64,000 bases of DNA from Oscillatoriales cyanobacterium RM2_1_1 (GTDB lineage Bacteria > Cyanobacteriota > Cyanobacteriia > Cyanobacteriales > Microcoleaceae): assembly GCA_012033335.1 (NCBI GenBank), contig JAAURB010000002.1, positions 1-64,000 of the forward strand, read 5' to 3'. How positions within the stretch are numbered: the stretch's first letter is position 1; the number at the start of each line of letters is the position of its first letter. Below are positions 56,708-64,000 of the stretch, piece by piece. The notes under the pieces are model-generated. The model was given only the letters and a program-made list of their open reading frames with translations, had not been told where the DNA came from and did not search any database. Position numbers and translations under genes: made by a program.

Positions 56708-57694
56708 ATGGTTCAGACCGCAACTACCCCATTTCAACAACAGCTAGGTTCATCCCTATCCAAGTCTTCCATTCAAGTCTTGCAAATCAACCTGGGAAAA
56801 CGCTGCAATTTAGCCTGCACCCACTGCCATGTAGAGGCGGGGCCAAAACGGACTGAGGAATTGTCGGCTGAAATTTGTCAGCAACTGATTACTCTAATTC
56901 AAAAATTTCCCCAAATTCAAACGGTAGACCTGACAGGGGGCGCACCGGAGATGAACTATGGATTTAGACCTCTAGTCGAAGCCGCCCGTTCTGCTGGCAA
57001 GGCAGTAATTGTGCGGTCAAATCTAACTATTTATTTCGTAGATGGGTTCCAGGATTTACCGGAATATTGCGCTCAGAATCAACTGCGAATTGTTGCTTCT
57101 CTGCCCTGTTATCTGGAAGACAATGTCGATAAAATGCGGGGTTTTGGAGTGTATCAAGAATCTGTGCAAGCGATCAAGCTTCTGAATCAATTGGGCTATG
57201 GTCGAGTGCCTGAATTGGCTCTAGATCTGGTTTATAATCCCCCTGTTCCTGTAGATCAGAACTTTTCTCTGCCCCCAGCCCAGCAGCAGTTAGAACAAGC
57301 TTATAAAGCCTATCTCAGACAGCAGTTTGACATTGAATTTAATCAGCTATTGACCATTACAAACCTGCCCATTGGTCGCACCGGATTTCAGCTAGAACGG
57401 TTAAAGCTCTACGATACTTATATCAAGTTCTTAGAAAACAGTTATAACCCTGAAACTGTAGAGTACTTAATGTGTCGAAATGAGCTTTCAATTGATTATC
57501 TGGGAAATGTCTATGACTGTGACTTCAACCAGATGGAAAACTTACCTGCCAGAACTACAACAGGAGAAAATTTAACCGTTCAAAGATTGCTAGAACTGAA
57601 TACCTTAGATGTAATTCGAGATGTTCAAACTGCCAATTATTGCTATGGCTGTACAGCAGGTTCAGGATCGAGTTGTGGGGGATCTTTGCTGTAG
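56708..57694 (+). CDS. arsS: ArsS-like radical SAM protein (arsenosugar biosynthesis type)
   Basis: 328 residues. The radical-SAM cluster motif is KRCNLACTHCHVEAGPKR (CxxxCxxC). TVDLTGGAPEMNYGFRPLV is the SAM-site strand, LPCYLEDNVDKMRGFGVYQE is family-specific, and the C-terminal DUF3641-type end has more cysteines (MCRNELSIDYLGNVYDCDFN, CYGCTAGSGSSCGGSLL), likely a second Fe-S cluster. ArsS transfers a 5'-deoxyadenosyl group to dimethylarsenic in arsenosugar formation in Synechocystis. Here the methyltransferase arsM is not adjacent, so the arsenic role is inferred. Confidence 0.87.
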   Translation: MVQTATTPFQQQLGSSLSKSSIQVLQINLGKRCNLACTHCHVEAGPKRTEELSAEICQQLITLIQKFPQIQTVDLTGGAPEMNYGFRPLVEAARSAGKAVIVRSNLTIYFVDGFQDLPEYCAQNQLRIVASLPCYLEDNVDKMRGFGVYQESVQAIKLLNQLGYGRVPELALDLVYNPPVPVDQNFSLPPAQQQLEQAYKAYLRQQFDIEFNQLLTITNLPIGRTGFQLERLKLYDTYIKFLENSYNPETVEYLMCRNELSIDYLGNVYDCDFNQMENLPARTTTGENLTVQRLLELNTLDVIRDVQTANYCYGCTAGSGSSCGGSLL

Positions 57695-57767
57695 TATTTA
57701 GCCCAAGTATTTAGCCCAACTATCACTTGAGTATTTCTTCAAATATTCCCTCGAATCTCCACTCAAA

Positions 57768-57828
57768 TACAGCGTTGCTTGCGCTACTGGAGCATGGAAG
57801 ATGGGGGCGCACCGTCTTTCCAAATCCA
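57768..57828 (-). repeat. Dispersed repeat family B, partial reversed copy
   Basis: TACAGCGTTGCTTGCGCTAC then TGGAGCATGGAAGATGGGGG and CGCACCGTCTTTCCAAATCC: the right end and centre of family B on the opposite strand. The full copy follows 30 bp later. Confidence 0.6.
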
Positions 57829-57858
57829 TTGAACAATTGAACAATCACCTACTTAATA

Positions 57859-57951
57859 TAGCGATTTCTAATCATGTGAGGTACAGATTTGAGAGGTGGC
57901 GGCGCGGTGCGCCGTCACCTCTCGTACTCCAGCAGCGTTGGAAACGCTGTA
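57859..57951 (+). repeat. Dispersed repeat family B, full copy
   Basis: TATAGCGATTTCTAATCATG, TGAGGTACAGATTTGAGAGG, the palindromic GGTGGCGGCGCGGTGCGCC-GTCACC and ending CAGCAGCGTTGGAAACGCTG-TA. Very close to 9740-9835. Confidence 0.82.
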
Positions 57952-58001
57952 TCAAACTAAAGACTAATTCATTAACTCCAATATCACCTTGAGGTAAACC
58001 C

Positions 58002-58772
58002 ATGAACGATCAAGATCAAGAATATCAAGATCAAGAATACAGTCCGGCCAAATCCCCCGTTCAATCCCGATCTACGGCTAAGTTTCTAAAACTGCTAGCA
58101 TTGGGTGTTGGAGCGGTTGGATTAATTGTTGGAGGCAAATTGCTCGGAGTACAAGAATTGATTACAAATGCCTTGGATTGGATAGCCAACCTAGGGCCAT
58201 GGGGGCCAGTGACCTTTATTTTAATTTATATCCTGGCTACGATCCTGTTCCTGCCAGGGTCACTGTTAACTCTGGGAGCGGGGGCTATATTTGGGGTGGC
58301 TTTTGGGTCGATTTATGTTTCGATTGGTTCGGTTATTGGAGCGGTCTGTGCTTTTTTGATCGGGCGTTATCTGGCCCGGGGTTGGGTGTCCCAGCAAATT
58401 TCAAGCAATGAAAAATTTCAGGCTATTGATCAAGCGGTGGGTCGGGAAGGCTGGAAAATTGTGGGTTTGACCCGACTGTCCCCCATTTTCCCCTTCAACC
58501 TACTCAACTATTCCTTTGGGGTGACCAATGTCTCCCTGCGGGACTACTTTTTTGCCTCCTGGATTGGCATGATGCCAGGAACCGTAATGTATGTTTACCT
58601 GGGATCCCTGGCTGGAGAACTGGCAACGTTAGGGGCAACAGGACGAAGCAGAACAACGGCGGAATGGATTCTCTATGGGGTTGGTTTATTAGCAACAGTA
58701 ATCGTCACAGTTTACGTTACAAAAATCGCTAAACAAGCCTTAAATCAGAAGATTACCAAAGACCAAGTTTAG
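58002..58772 (+). CDS. TVP38/TMEM64-family membrane protein (first)
   Basis: 256 residues. A polar, Gln/Asp-rich N-terminus (with a QEYQDQEYS repeat) precedes five to six hydrophobic segments. The VTT/SNARE-associated core includes FLPGSLLTLGAGAIFGVAFG, GAVCAFLIGRYLARGW, and LTRLSPIFPFNLLNYSFGVT. Members are linked to lipid scrambling or membrane homeostasis. Its position after arsS suggests joint use, but repeat B copies lie between. A GAGGT ribosome site precedes the ATG. Confidence 0.9.
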   Translation: MNDQDQEYQDQEYSPAKSPVQSRSTAKFLKLLALGVGAVGLIVGGKLLGVQELITNALDWIANLGPWGPVTFILIYILATILFLPGSLLTLGAGAIFGVAFGSIYVSIGSVIGAVCAFLIGRYLARGWVSQQISSNEKFQAIDQAVGREGWKIVGLTRLSPIFPFNLLNYSFGVTNVSLRDYFFASWIGMMPGTVMYVYLGSLAGELATLGATGRSRTTAEWILYGVGLLATVIVTVYVTKIAKQALNQKITKDQV

Positions 58773-58957
58773 CGGGTTATCCCTTAGTTTAATTGCCCAA
58801 TTTTTGAGAGGCTCAGTTTTCCTGGGGGTTCAGAAGCTAGTTCAGGAAATCTCTGACTCCTTGAAGTACTTTACCCCGGCAATCCCCTGCAGGCAATCCC
58901 CTTCAGGCAAACCACAAGAAGTCGCTATATGTCAGATCAGAATCGCAGGGTAAATAG

Positions 58958-59036
58958 AGTGGAACAGCCATCTCGGCTGTTCCGAGCAGGCATTGACAGA
59001 CATTTCTCAGGTTTCTAGCAGGCAAGATGGCTACAT
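58958..59036 (+). repeat. Dispersed repeat family C copy
   Basis: GTGGAACAGCCATCTCGGCTGTTCC hairpin (GGAACAGCC/GGCTGTTCC), then AGCAGGCATTGACAG, and GCAGGCAAGATGGCTACAT. In the 352-bp spacer (58773-59124) nothing else is recognisable. Confidence 0.72.
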
Positions 59037-59124
59037 CAAAGGATTTTCATCTGAGCTGATCAATATTTCCCCAAGGGAGCTTAGGGAAAGTTACTACTCA
59101 AATTAGTGATTAAGACTCAATAGT

Positions 59125-59793
59125 ATGTTTCGCTTCAGGGATCATCGGACTGGTTTAATTCGATTAGGATTAGGCATCGCCTTTCTGAGCTGTGGGGGGC
59201 TCATTTATCATAGTCCCTGGCGAGATCAACTGAATCCTCAAAACCTAGGGGCATCTCTCCAGGTCTGGGGAGCTTGGACGATTGCTGGATTTATCATTAT
59301 CTACAGTTTACTCACCCTGGTGGGCATTCCAGCAACTCCTTTAACCATTGCCGGGGGCCTAGTTTTTGGCTGGGTCTGGGGCACAGTCTGGACTGTGGTT
59401 GGTGCAACCTTGGGGGCGATCGCCGCTTTTTATCTGGCTCGTTACCTGTTGAGGGACTGGTTTGAAAAGCGGTTTGGCCAGCACCGCGCCCTACTCCGGC
59501 TCCAACGGATTACCACGAAACGGCCCCTCAAGTGTGTGTTGCTGATTCGTCTGGCTCCCATTTGTCCATTTAACCTGGCCAATTTTCTGTTTGGCCTGAC
59601 ATCAATTGATGGCAAATCCTATGCCCTGGGTACTTTTATTGGGATTATTCCCGGCTCCCTGGCTTACATCTGGTTGGGAATTGCCGGAGAACAGGCGATT
59701 CAACAGGGCGATCGCCTTGCTTTCGGATTGGGTCTAGGATTTTTTCTCCTGCTTTGTATTCTGCCGATGGCCCTCTGGAAAAATCGTCCTTAG
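59125..59793 (+). CDS. TVP38/TMEM64-family membrane protein (second)
   Basis: 222 residues with about five hydrophobic segments. The same core as the previous gene: LVGIPATPLTIAGGLVFGWV, GAIAAFYLARYLLRDWF and LIRLAPICPFNLANFLFGLT. N-terminal soluble part is shorter. It probably arose as a paralogue rather than a local duplication, since the sequences differ strongly apart from the motifs. Convergent with the polysaccharide cluster. Confidence 0.9.
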   Translation: MFRFRDHRTGLIRLGLGIAFLSCGGLIYHSPWRDQLNPQNLGASLQVWGAWTIAGFIIIYSLLTLVGIPATPLTIAGGLVFGWVWGTVWTVVGATLGAIAAFYLARYLLRDWFEKRFGQHRALLRLQRITTKRPLKCVLLIRLAPICPFNLANFLFGLTSIDGKSYALGTFIGIIPGSLAYIWLGIAGEQAIQQGDRLAFGLGLGFFLLLCILPMALWKNRP

Positions 59794-59835
59794 GGTGCTG
59801 GCTGATCACCTCACTTTGTATATCAGTCTGTAATA

Positions 59836-61010
59836 TTAGTCTGTAACATCAGGTTGGAATAATTGCTCAATGTAACCGATCGTTGTTGCCGCCCGAGCCT
59901 TGTAGCAAATTATATTGCGCTTGAGGGACTGTTGAATCAGATCACGTTGTGGCCAGAGACAATTGACTTTCTGACTCAGCAACGCCGCAGAAAATGTCTC
60001 TAGATCTACATTCCATTCAGCTTGATCAATAGTTTCTAGAAAATAGGTGATTTTCTCCGCATAGCTAATCCCGATTACAGGTACATAGGCAGAAGCAGCA
60101 AAAATTAATGCGTGTAATCTCATGGCCATCACCAGATCGAGTTGTGCCAGAATTCCTTTAAGTTCAGAGGGATTGTAATCTCCTCTAATTATTTTTGCCG
60201 ATTCAGAGTTTTGCATTTCTCTGATGATCCGGTTTGCACTCGAATAATCATCGTGAAAACCGCTGTTTTGCATAGGAACAAATAGAATACTGACATGAAG
60301 CTGATTGATCAGATTATCAGCCAACTTTGCAAACTCAGACTCAAGGGCTTGAACGGATTGATTAGAGGTACAAGTGTTGGCCTTGGGGCAAATTCCAATG
60401 ATCGGTTTACTCAAAAATTGCTCAACGGCTTCAGGGGGTAAATTCTGATCGAGTGCTGAATTTAAATTGACGGGGGTGCTTTGGAGGTTGATTCCTGGAT
60501 CTCCAGTCACAATCATTTTAGGATGACCAATAGAGTGACCCACTCCAACCTCAATTAACGATCTCCGGGAGAATTCTTCTCGCAGGGTAATCAAACTAGC
60601 CTGATTGACGAAGAATCGGGTCATCCATCGAGCTATAGGATTGGCTAGCCTTTCAACACCCTGGGCATACAACAAAAATCGGGTACGGCAGATGATCGCA
60701 ATCCCCATACAAAACCAGATCGGCAACATCGACACTGGATCATTTTTGGTTAAAGTGCCCCCGCCAATGATTAATAAGTCCGATTTTCGAATAGTTTGCA
60801 GAATTGAAAATAAATTCTTGGTTAGTTTTTTTGAGTCGAAGAAACTCCATAGGTTTCTGCTGTCTTTTCTGGATTAGCCGAGAAAACAGAACACTTTATT
60901 CCAGGAATACTTCTACTCAAATCAGCAAGCAGTACGGTGAGGATGGCCTCATCACCAGCATTCTCATTGCCATACCATCCTAAAATTGAGACATGTGGCA
61001 GCCTTGACAT
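59836..61010 (-). pseudogene. csaB: Polysaccharide pyruvyl transferase family protein (CsaB-like), frameshifted at A7
   Basis: Frame one from ATG 61010 reads MSRLPHVSILGWYGNENAGD, EAILTVLLADLSRSIPG and KTAETYGVSS; the minus-strand run of seven A (60826-60832) then shifts the frame to SKKLTKNLFSILQTIRKSDL and LIIGGGTLTKNDPVSMLPIW. Later parts (SLITLREEFSRRSLIEVG, IGICPKANTCTS, LVMAMRLHALIFAASAYVPV, GISYAEKI) are typical of CsaB-like pyruvyl transferases that decorate cell-wall glycans. A sequencing error or phase variation in the A7 run, or true decay, are all possible. The frame extends upstream to a TTG at 61049. Confidence 0.83.
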
Positions 61011-61124
61011 CAGATTATTTCTTGTCAAGCGGCTGTTTTTGAGATGCAATTTGAAATGTAAAAGGAGTAGTCTTCATGCCCTAAATCCCTCTGCGATGCA
61101 GTTCCCTGCCTGGATTTCTCCACG

Positions 61125-62147
61125 CTAGCACATTGGACGGATCAATCGCCAGTAGAGATTGAGCAAACTGTTTCCCAGATATTGTAGAGGACTGGGTATG
61201 GACTTAAGATTGATCACACTGGCCGGAATATATAAATTCCCGGCCCCTAGCCAGTCACGGTCAGATTTTAGCTTCAAAGCCTTAAACTGCCGTCTTTTTT
61301 GGAGAATTCTAGGAAGTTGCTCGATGACTGCTCGATTGGCTTTCCAATAGTCCTGCCAATTGCCTTTTACCAACAAAAGTAGGGCTTGGGCAATTTCGAA
61401 TACCAGTAAAGCTGGCAATGACAGGATTAACGTTTTCCAGGCATAAAACTTCAGCAGAAAATACCAGCGGTTACGCACCATATAGAACGCCTTTGAAGTG
61501 CCTCGGGCCTTGCCCAGATGATGCGCAATGGCTTGAGGAACGTTGACACACAGATAGCCTGCTAACGTCAACCGAATCACAAAATCACCATCTTCCCAGT
61601 TGAAAAAGTAATCTTCATCAAAGCCCCCAATCTCCAGGGCTATGGTGCGATTAACCAACATTGCGGCCCCAGAAACAACGTCAAAAACCTCATAGGGGGG
61701 TCGCTCTCCCAAGTCATTATTCCTAGAAATGTAAGCCCCTAAGTAATGAATCCAGCCGCCGTTATAGTGATAGACAGCGGGATCATTGGGGTCACAAATT
61801 TCAGGATGGCAAACGGCAACATCAGGCACGGTTTGTATGATGTGCATCAATCGGGTAACGGTATCAGGCTCCAGGGTAATATCATTATCCAGAAACAGAA
61901 TATAGTTGGATAAGGCAGCCCGCAGAATAGCATTACGTCCTCCTGCTGGGCCACGATTAGCGTTTAAGCAGAGACATTGGACTTCAGGATAATTCTCCTG
62001 TACCCATTCTCGGCTGCCATCCATAGACAAATTGTCAGCAACAATCACCTCAACATGAGAATAATTGAGCTTTTGAATAGATTCTAAGGTTTTCGGTAGA
62101 ACGGCTCTACCGTTATAATTAATAATCCCAATCGTAACCTTTTCCAT
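61125..62147 (-). CDS. Glycosyltransferase family 2
   Basis: 340 residues. A GT-A fold glycosyltransferase: VTIGIINYNGRAVLPKTLES at the start, VIVADNLSMDGSREWV, the metal-binding acidic motif in ILFLDNDITLEPD, and the acceptor-side FNWEDGDFVIRLTLAGY (ED motif). The C-terminus (about 225-290) has hydrophobic patches that may attach to the membrane. Rhamnosyltransferase-like GT2 proteins fit. Start ATG 62147; a GTG at 62165 is possible. Follows the deacetylase in a cell-surface glycan cluster. Confidence 0.9.
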   Translation of the reverse strand: MEKVTIGIINYNGRAVLPKTLESIQKLNYSHVEVIVADNLSMDGSREWVQENYPEVQCLCLNANRGPAGGRNAILRAALSNYILFLDNDITLEPDTVTRLMHIIQTVPDVAVCHPEICDPNDPAVYHYNGGWIHYLGAYISRNNDLGERPPYEVFDVVSGAAMLVNRTIALEIGGFDEDYFFNWEDGDFVIRLTLAGYLCVNVPQAIAHHLGKARGTSKAFYMVRNRWYFLLKFYAWKTLILSLPALLVFEIAQALLLLVKGNWQDYWKANRAVIEQLPRILQKRRQFKALKLKSDRDWLGAGNLYIPASVINLKSIPSPLQYLGNSLLNLYWRLIRPMC

Positions 62148-62760
62148 AATTGTTATCTGAAGCACAAATTTGTTTAATCAAAATCTGTATGCTAAAATTA
62201 AAAGTTGATGCTAGAATTAATCTATATATAGGCGAAACTTGTCTACAATGTTTCCCGATAAAGTCTCAGCGTACTATTTCCCTGATGATTTCTTGAAAAA
62301 GTCTTAAAGGATTTACCCAAATAGTCTAAGCCCCTATAAAGAGAAGCCCCAAGCATTTGAGCCATGTATTAACTAGATCTAAAAGTTTAGATTAAATAGA
62401 TCATAGATCAAAACTTTCTTATGTCAGTCCCAAGCGTTATTGTTCTATCGGAATCTGACTGAAATCATTAATGAAGCAGGCAATATGACACGACAAGGTA
62501 TAATCCCCAATTTGATATCCAATTACAATCAGAACTTTAGGTTTCAAAAAAGTAATGGCATCAATTGCGATATAAAACGATTGAAGGTTTATGTCAGATT
62601 GACCCGGATGCTATTATTCACTCTTAATTAAGGTTCTATATCTTTAAGATCCGTCTTTGAACTTAGTTAATAAAATCTTTACGTTGTCAGGTTTAAACCT
62701 GGAGAAAACAAGGATTTGAATATCAAGCTACGGATCAATAGGTTTCCTCAATCAATCCCT
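62148..62760. other. Spacer of about 610 bp in the glycan cluster
   Basis: AT-rich. The plus-strand frame 62440-62631 has no recognisable features and is not called. Probably holds a promoter for the glycosyltransferase. Nothing else recognised. Confidence 0.4.
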
Positions 62761-63894
62761 TTAGTAAATTTCTACAGTCGTCGCTCGGCGGCGTAGCTTA
62801 GCCTGGAAAATACTGAACAGCGACTTTCGCCCCTCTCCCGGGAGTCGCAGCAAATAGTCATCCTTTAAGCGGGGAATGTAAAAAGGAGAATCCCCTACCC
62901 GGTTAGTATTGCGATCGCCCAGACTCACCCAGAAGTTACTTTGATAGCCCACTTGCTGGCTCAGATCAATTGCCTCCAGACTACCAGCCCCCCAGGGATA
63001 GCAGAGATGCTCAATGGACTTTCCTAAACGATGGGATAACACTTCTTTGGATTGGGCCAGATCCTCTAGCATCTGTTGTTGTCTTTCTTGCTCGGTTTCA
63101 TACTGAGCTTGGGTCAGTGGCAGGGTTTGATGATATTGGGTCAATTCCCGCCGCCAGGTGCTCTTTTCAAAAAAGCTAACCCCTCCCTGGGCTTGAACCC
63201 AATCGGTGCAGGCGGCTTGAACCTCAGCATCGGCCAGATATCTCAAGTGACCCTCTAGCCGAGGCCCATACTGATAGATCGGTGTTCCCCATGGCAATTG
63301 GTTAGTGTAGGAACCGTTACTGCCGATCCAGGGGACATCCAACCCCAGAGTATCAGGCAGTTGAGGATTGAAGAAGTCCACCAGTTTGGCCGCCGTAAAA
63401 ATCCGCGCGTGGTATTGACTGTGGGACTCAATCTCAATCACGCCGCTGTGATCTAGCTCGATCAATTCTGGCCAGGACAGCCAACCCTTACTGGCGGTAG
63501 CGGTAGTTGGCTGCTCCTGAATATAATGGGGCACGACAAAGCCCACGGCATGAAGTCCGTACTGTTTTAGCAGGGGATAGGCAATGTCATACCAGCTCTT
63601 GTCCCCATCATCAAAGGTGAGCAGCACTGAAGGAGCCTCCAGGGACTTCTCTCCCCGGAGAAAAGCCATAAATGTAGCCAGATCCAGGGTGCGATAGCCG
63701 TTCCGCTTTAAGAACTCCAGTTGACTTTGAAAGGTCGAACGGTTAATCGTGTGAAACATGAACACAGGCACTTCCGCTTCCAGGGTGTCAAACCCTCCCC
63801 CGGTAACAAATCGAGGATACTGATGTTGAACAAACCGCTGCAACTCAATCGGAACTTCCTGGACTGCCTTAACCAGCTTTTGGATGATAGCCAT
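62761..63894 (-). CDS. Polysaccharide deacetylase family protein
   Basis: 377 residues of the NodB/CE4 fold. The catalytic base and metal motif is [19 protein letters not shown] (TFDDG), and the second metal motif is [10 protein letters not shown] (HxxxH). A later [12 protein letters not shown] corresponds to the usual R/W-x-P-x-G motif. ATG 63894 is preferred over the open frame start 63957, because the upstream acetyltransferase ends at 63869, giving a 26-bp overlap. No signal peptide, so it may act on lipid-linked intermediates. Part of the surface glycan cluster. Confidence 0.9.
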   Translation of the reverse strand: MAIIQKLVKAVQEVPIELQRFVQHQYPRFVTGGGFDTLEAEVPVFMFHTINRSTFQSQLEFLKRNGYRTLDLATFMAFLRGEKSLEAPSVLLTFDDGDKSWYDIAYPLLKQYGLHAVGFVVPHYIQEQPTTATASKGWLSWPELIELDHSGVIEIESHSQYHARIFTAAKLVDFFNPQLPDTLGLDVPWIGSNGSYTNQLPWGTPIYQYGPRLEGHLRYLADAEVQAACTDWVQAQGGVSFFEKSTWRRELTQYHQTLPLTQAQYETEQERQQQMLEDLAQSKEVLSHRLGKSIEHLCYPWGAGSLEAIDLSQQVGYQSNFWVSLGDRNTNRVGDSPFYIPRLKDDYLLRLPGEGRKSLFSIFQAKLRRRATTVEIY

Positions 63895-64000
63895 GAGAAG
63901 TTTCTTGAGTATTAGATTGGCGCGATCGCAGGATTTTTGCTGGAACCCCGACTGCAATACTATATTCTGGTAAGTCCCGGGTTACCACTGCTCCAGCCCC
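63869..64000 (-). CDS. Hexapeptide-repeat acetyltransferase, C-terminal end (cut by window edge)
   Basis: 43 residues before the stop at 63869. The frame reads [20 protein letters not shown] followed by AKILRSR, the typical end of left-handed beta-helix acyltransferases of the serine/maltose O-acetyltransferase type. The 5' part lies beyond the window. It overlaps the deacetylase start by 26 bp, so the two are probably co-transcribed in a polysaccharide-modification cluster. Confidence 0.8.
   Translation of the reverse strand, partial: GAGAVVTRDLPEYSIAVGVPAKILRSRQSNTQETSHGYHPKAG

Noticed and set aside
62440-62631. 63-residue plus-strand open frame in the spacer of the glycan cluster
   Set aside because: No ribosome site, AT-driven composition and no recognisable motif.

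Overview
The window comes from a cyanobacterium. It carries a multi-copy IsiA/Pcb chlorophyll antenna operon with flavodoxin (isiB), a PsaL-domain fusion, a gamma-tocopherol methyltransferase, cyanobacterial GlgC and PntAB, a DUF2808 protein, a tRNA-Leu, and many copies of the GCGATCGC (HIP1) palindrome typical of cyanobacterial chromosomes. The genus cannot be fixed from the sequence. Gene density, the absence of phage or plasmid genes and the many housekeeping genes indicate ordinary chromosome, interrupted by small dispersed repeats and decayed insertion sequences.

Layout. 1-11.2 kb: an MscS pseudogene, a DnaJ co-chaperone, a P-loop kinase, glgC divergent from a GH13 amylase, recQ, glutathione-dependent formaldehyde dehydrogenase, a methyltransferase, DinB, two small proteins, then a patch of nested repeats and an IS630-type remnant. 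11.3-21.2 kb: a GHL10 hydrolase-like protein, a histidine kinase, a GAP-family membrane protein, a run def-terD-terD-terD, a short-chain dehydrogenase and a small Cys-rich protein. 21.3-29.2 kb (all minus strand): the iron-stress/antenna cluster, five CP43-like chlorophyll proteins (one fused to PsaL), a small zinc-ribbon protein, isiB and an isiC-like hydrolase. 29.4-29.8 kb: a 359-bp IS remnant with matching ends. 29.8-36.4 kb: ktrB-ktrA potassium uptake, vte4, yggT, accC, tRNA-Leu(GAG), a DnaJ-pentapeptide protein. 36.8-47.4 kb: yebC, a broken hybrid histidine kinase, coaX, the pntA-pntA2-pntB transhydrogenase operon (pntA frameshifted), a DUF2808 protein and a peptidoglycan-binding protein. 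48.2-52.2 kb: a tightly overlapping seven-gene Mrp-type antiporter operon. 52.4-59.8 kb: a frameshifted FGGY sugar kinase, pfkA, a cyclic-nucleotide-type K+ channel, an ArsS-like radical SAM protein and two TVP38/DedA-like proteins. 59.8-64 kb: an exopolysaccharide cluster (frameshifted pyruvyl transferase, GT2, polysaccharide deacetylase, acetyltransferase cut by the window edge).

The most distinctive block is the isi cluster. The first three antenna genes are translationally coupled by 4-nt ATGA overlaps, and the third carries a PsaL domain that could tie an antenna ring to photosystem I. The canonical isiA and a divergent fifth paralogue follow, separated by a perfect 11-bp hairpin, and then flavodoxin. 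This reads as an iron-limitation programme (antenna enlargement plus replacement of ferredoxin), although regulation is inferred.

Three families of dispersed intergenic repeats (called A, B and C here) recur through the window. Family B has MITE-like ends. Four otherwise well-conserved genes (pntA, hybrid kinase, FGGY kinase, csaB-like) are split by frameshifts, two of them clearly in homopolymers. Sequencing or assembly error is at least as likely as real gene loss, so read these as provisional.
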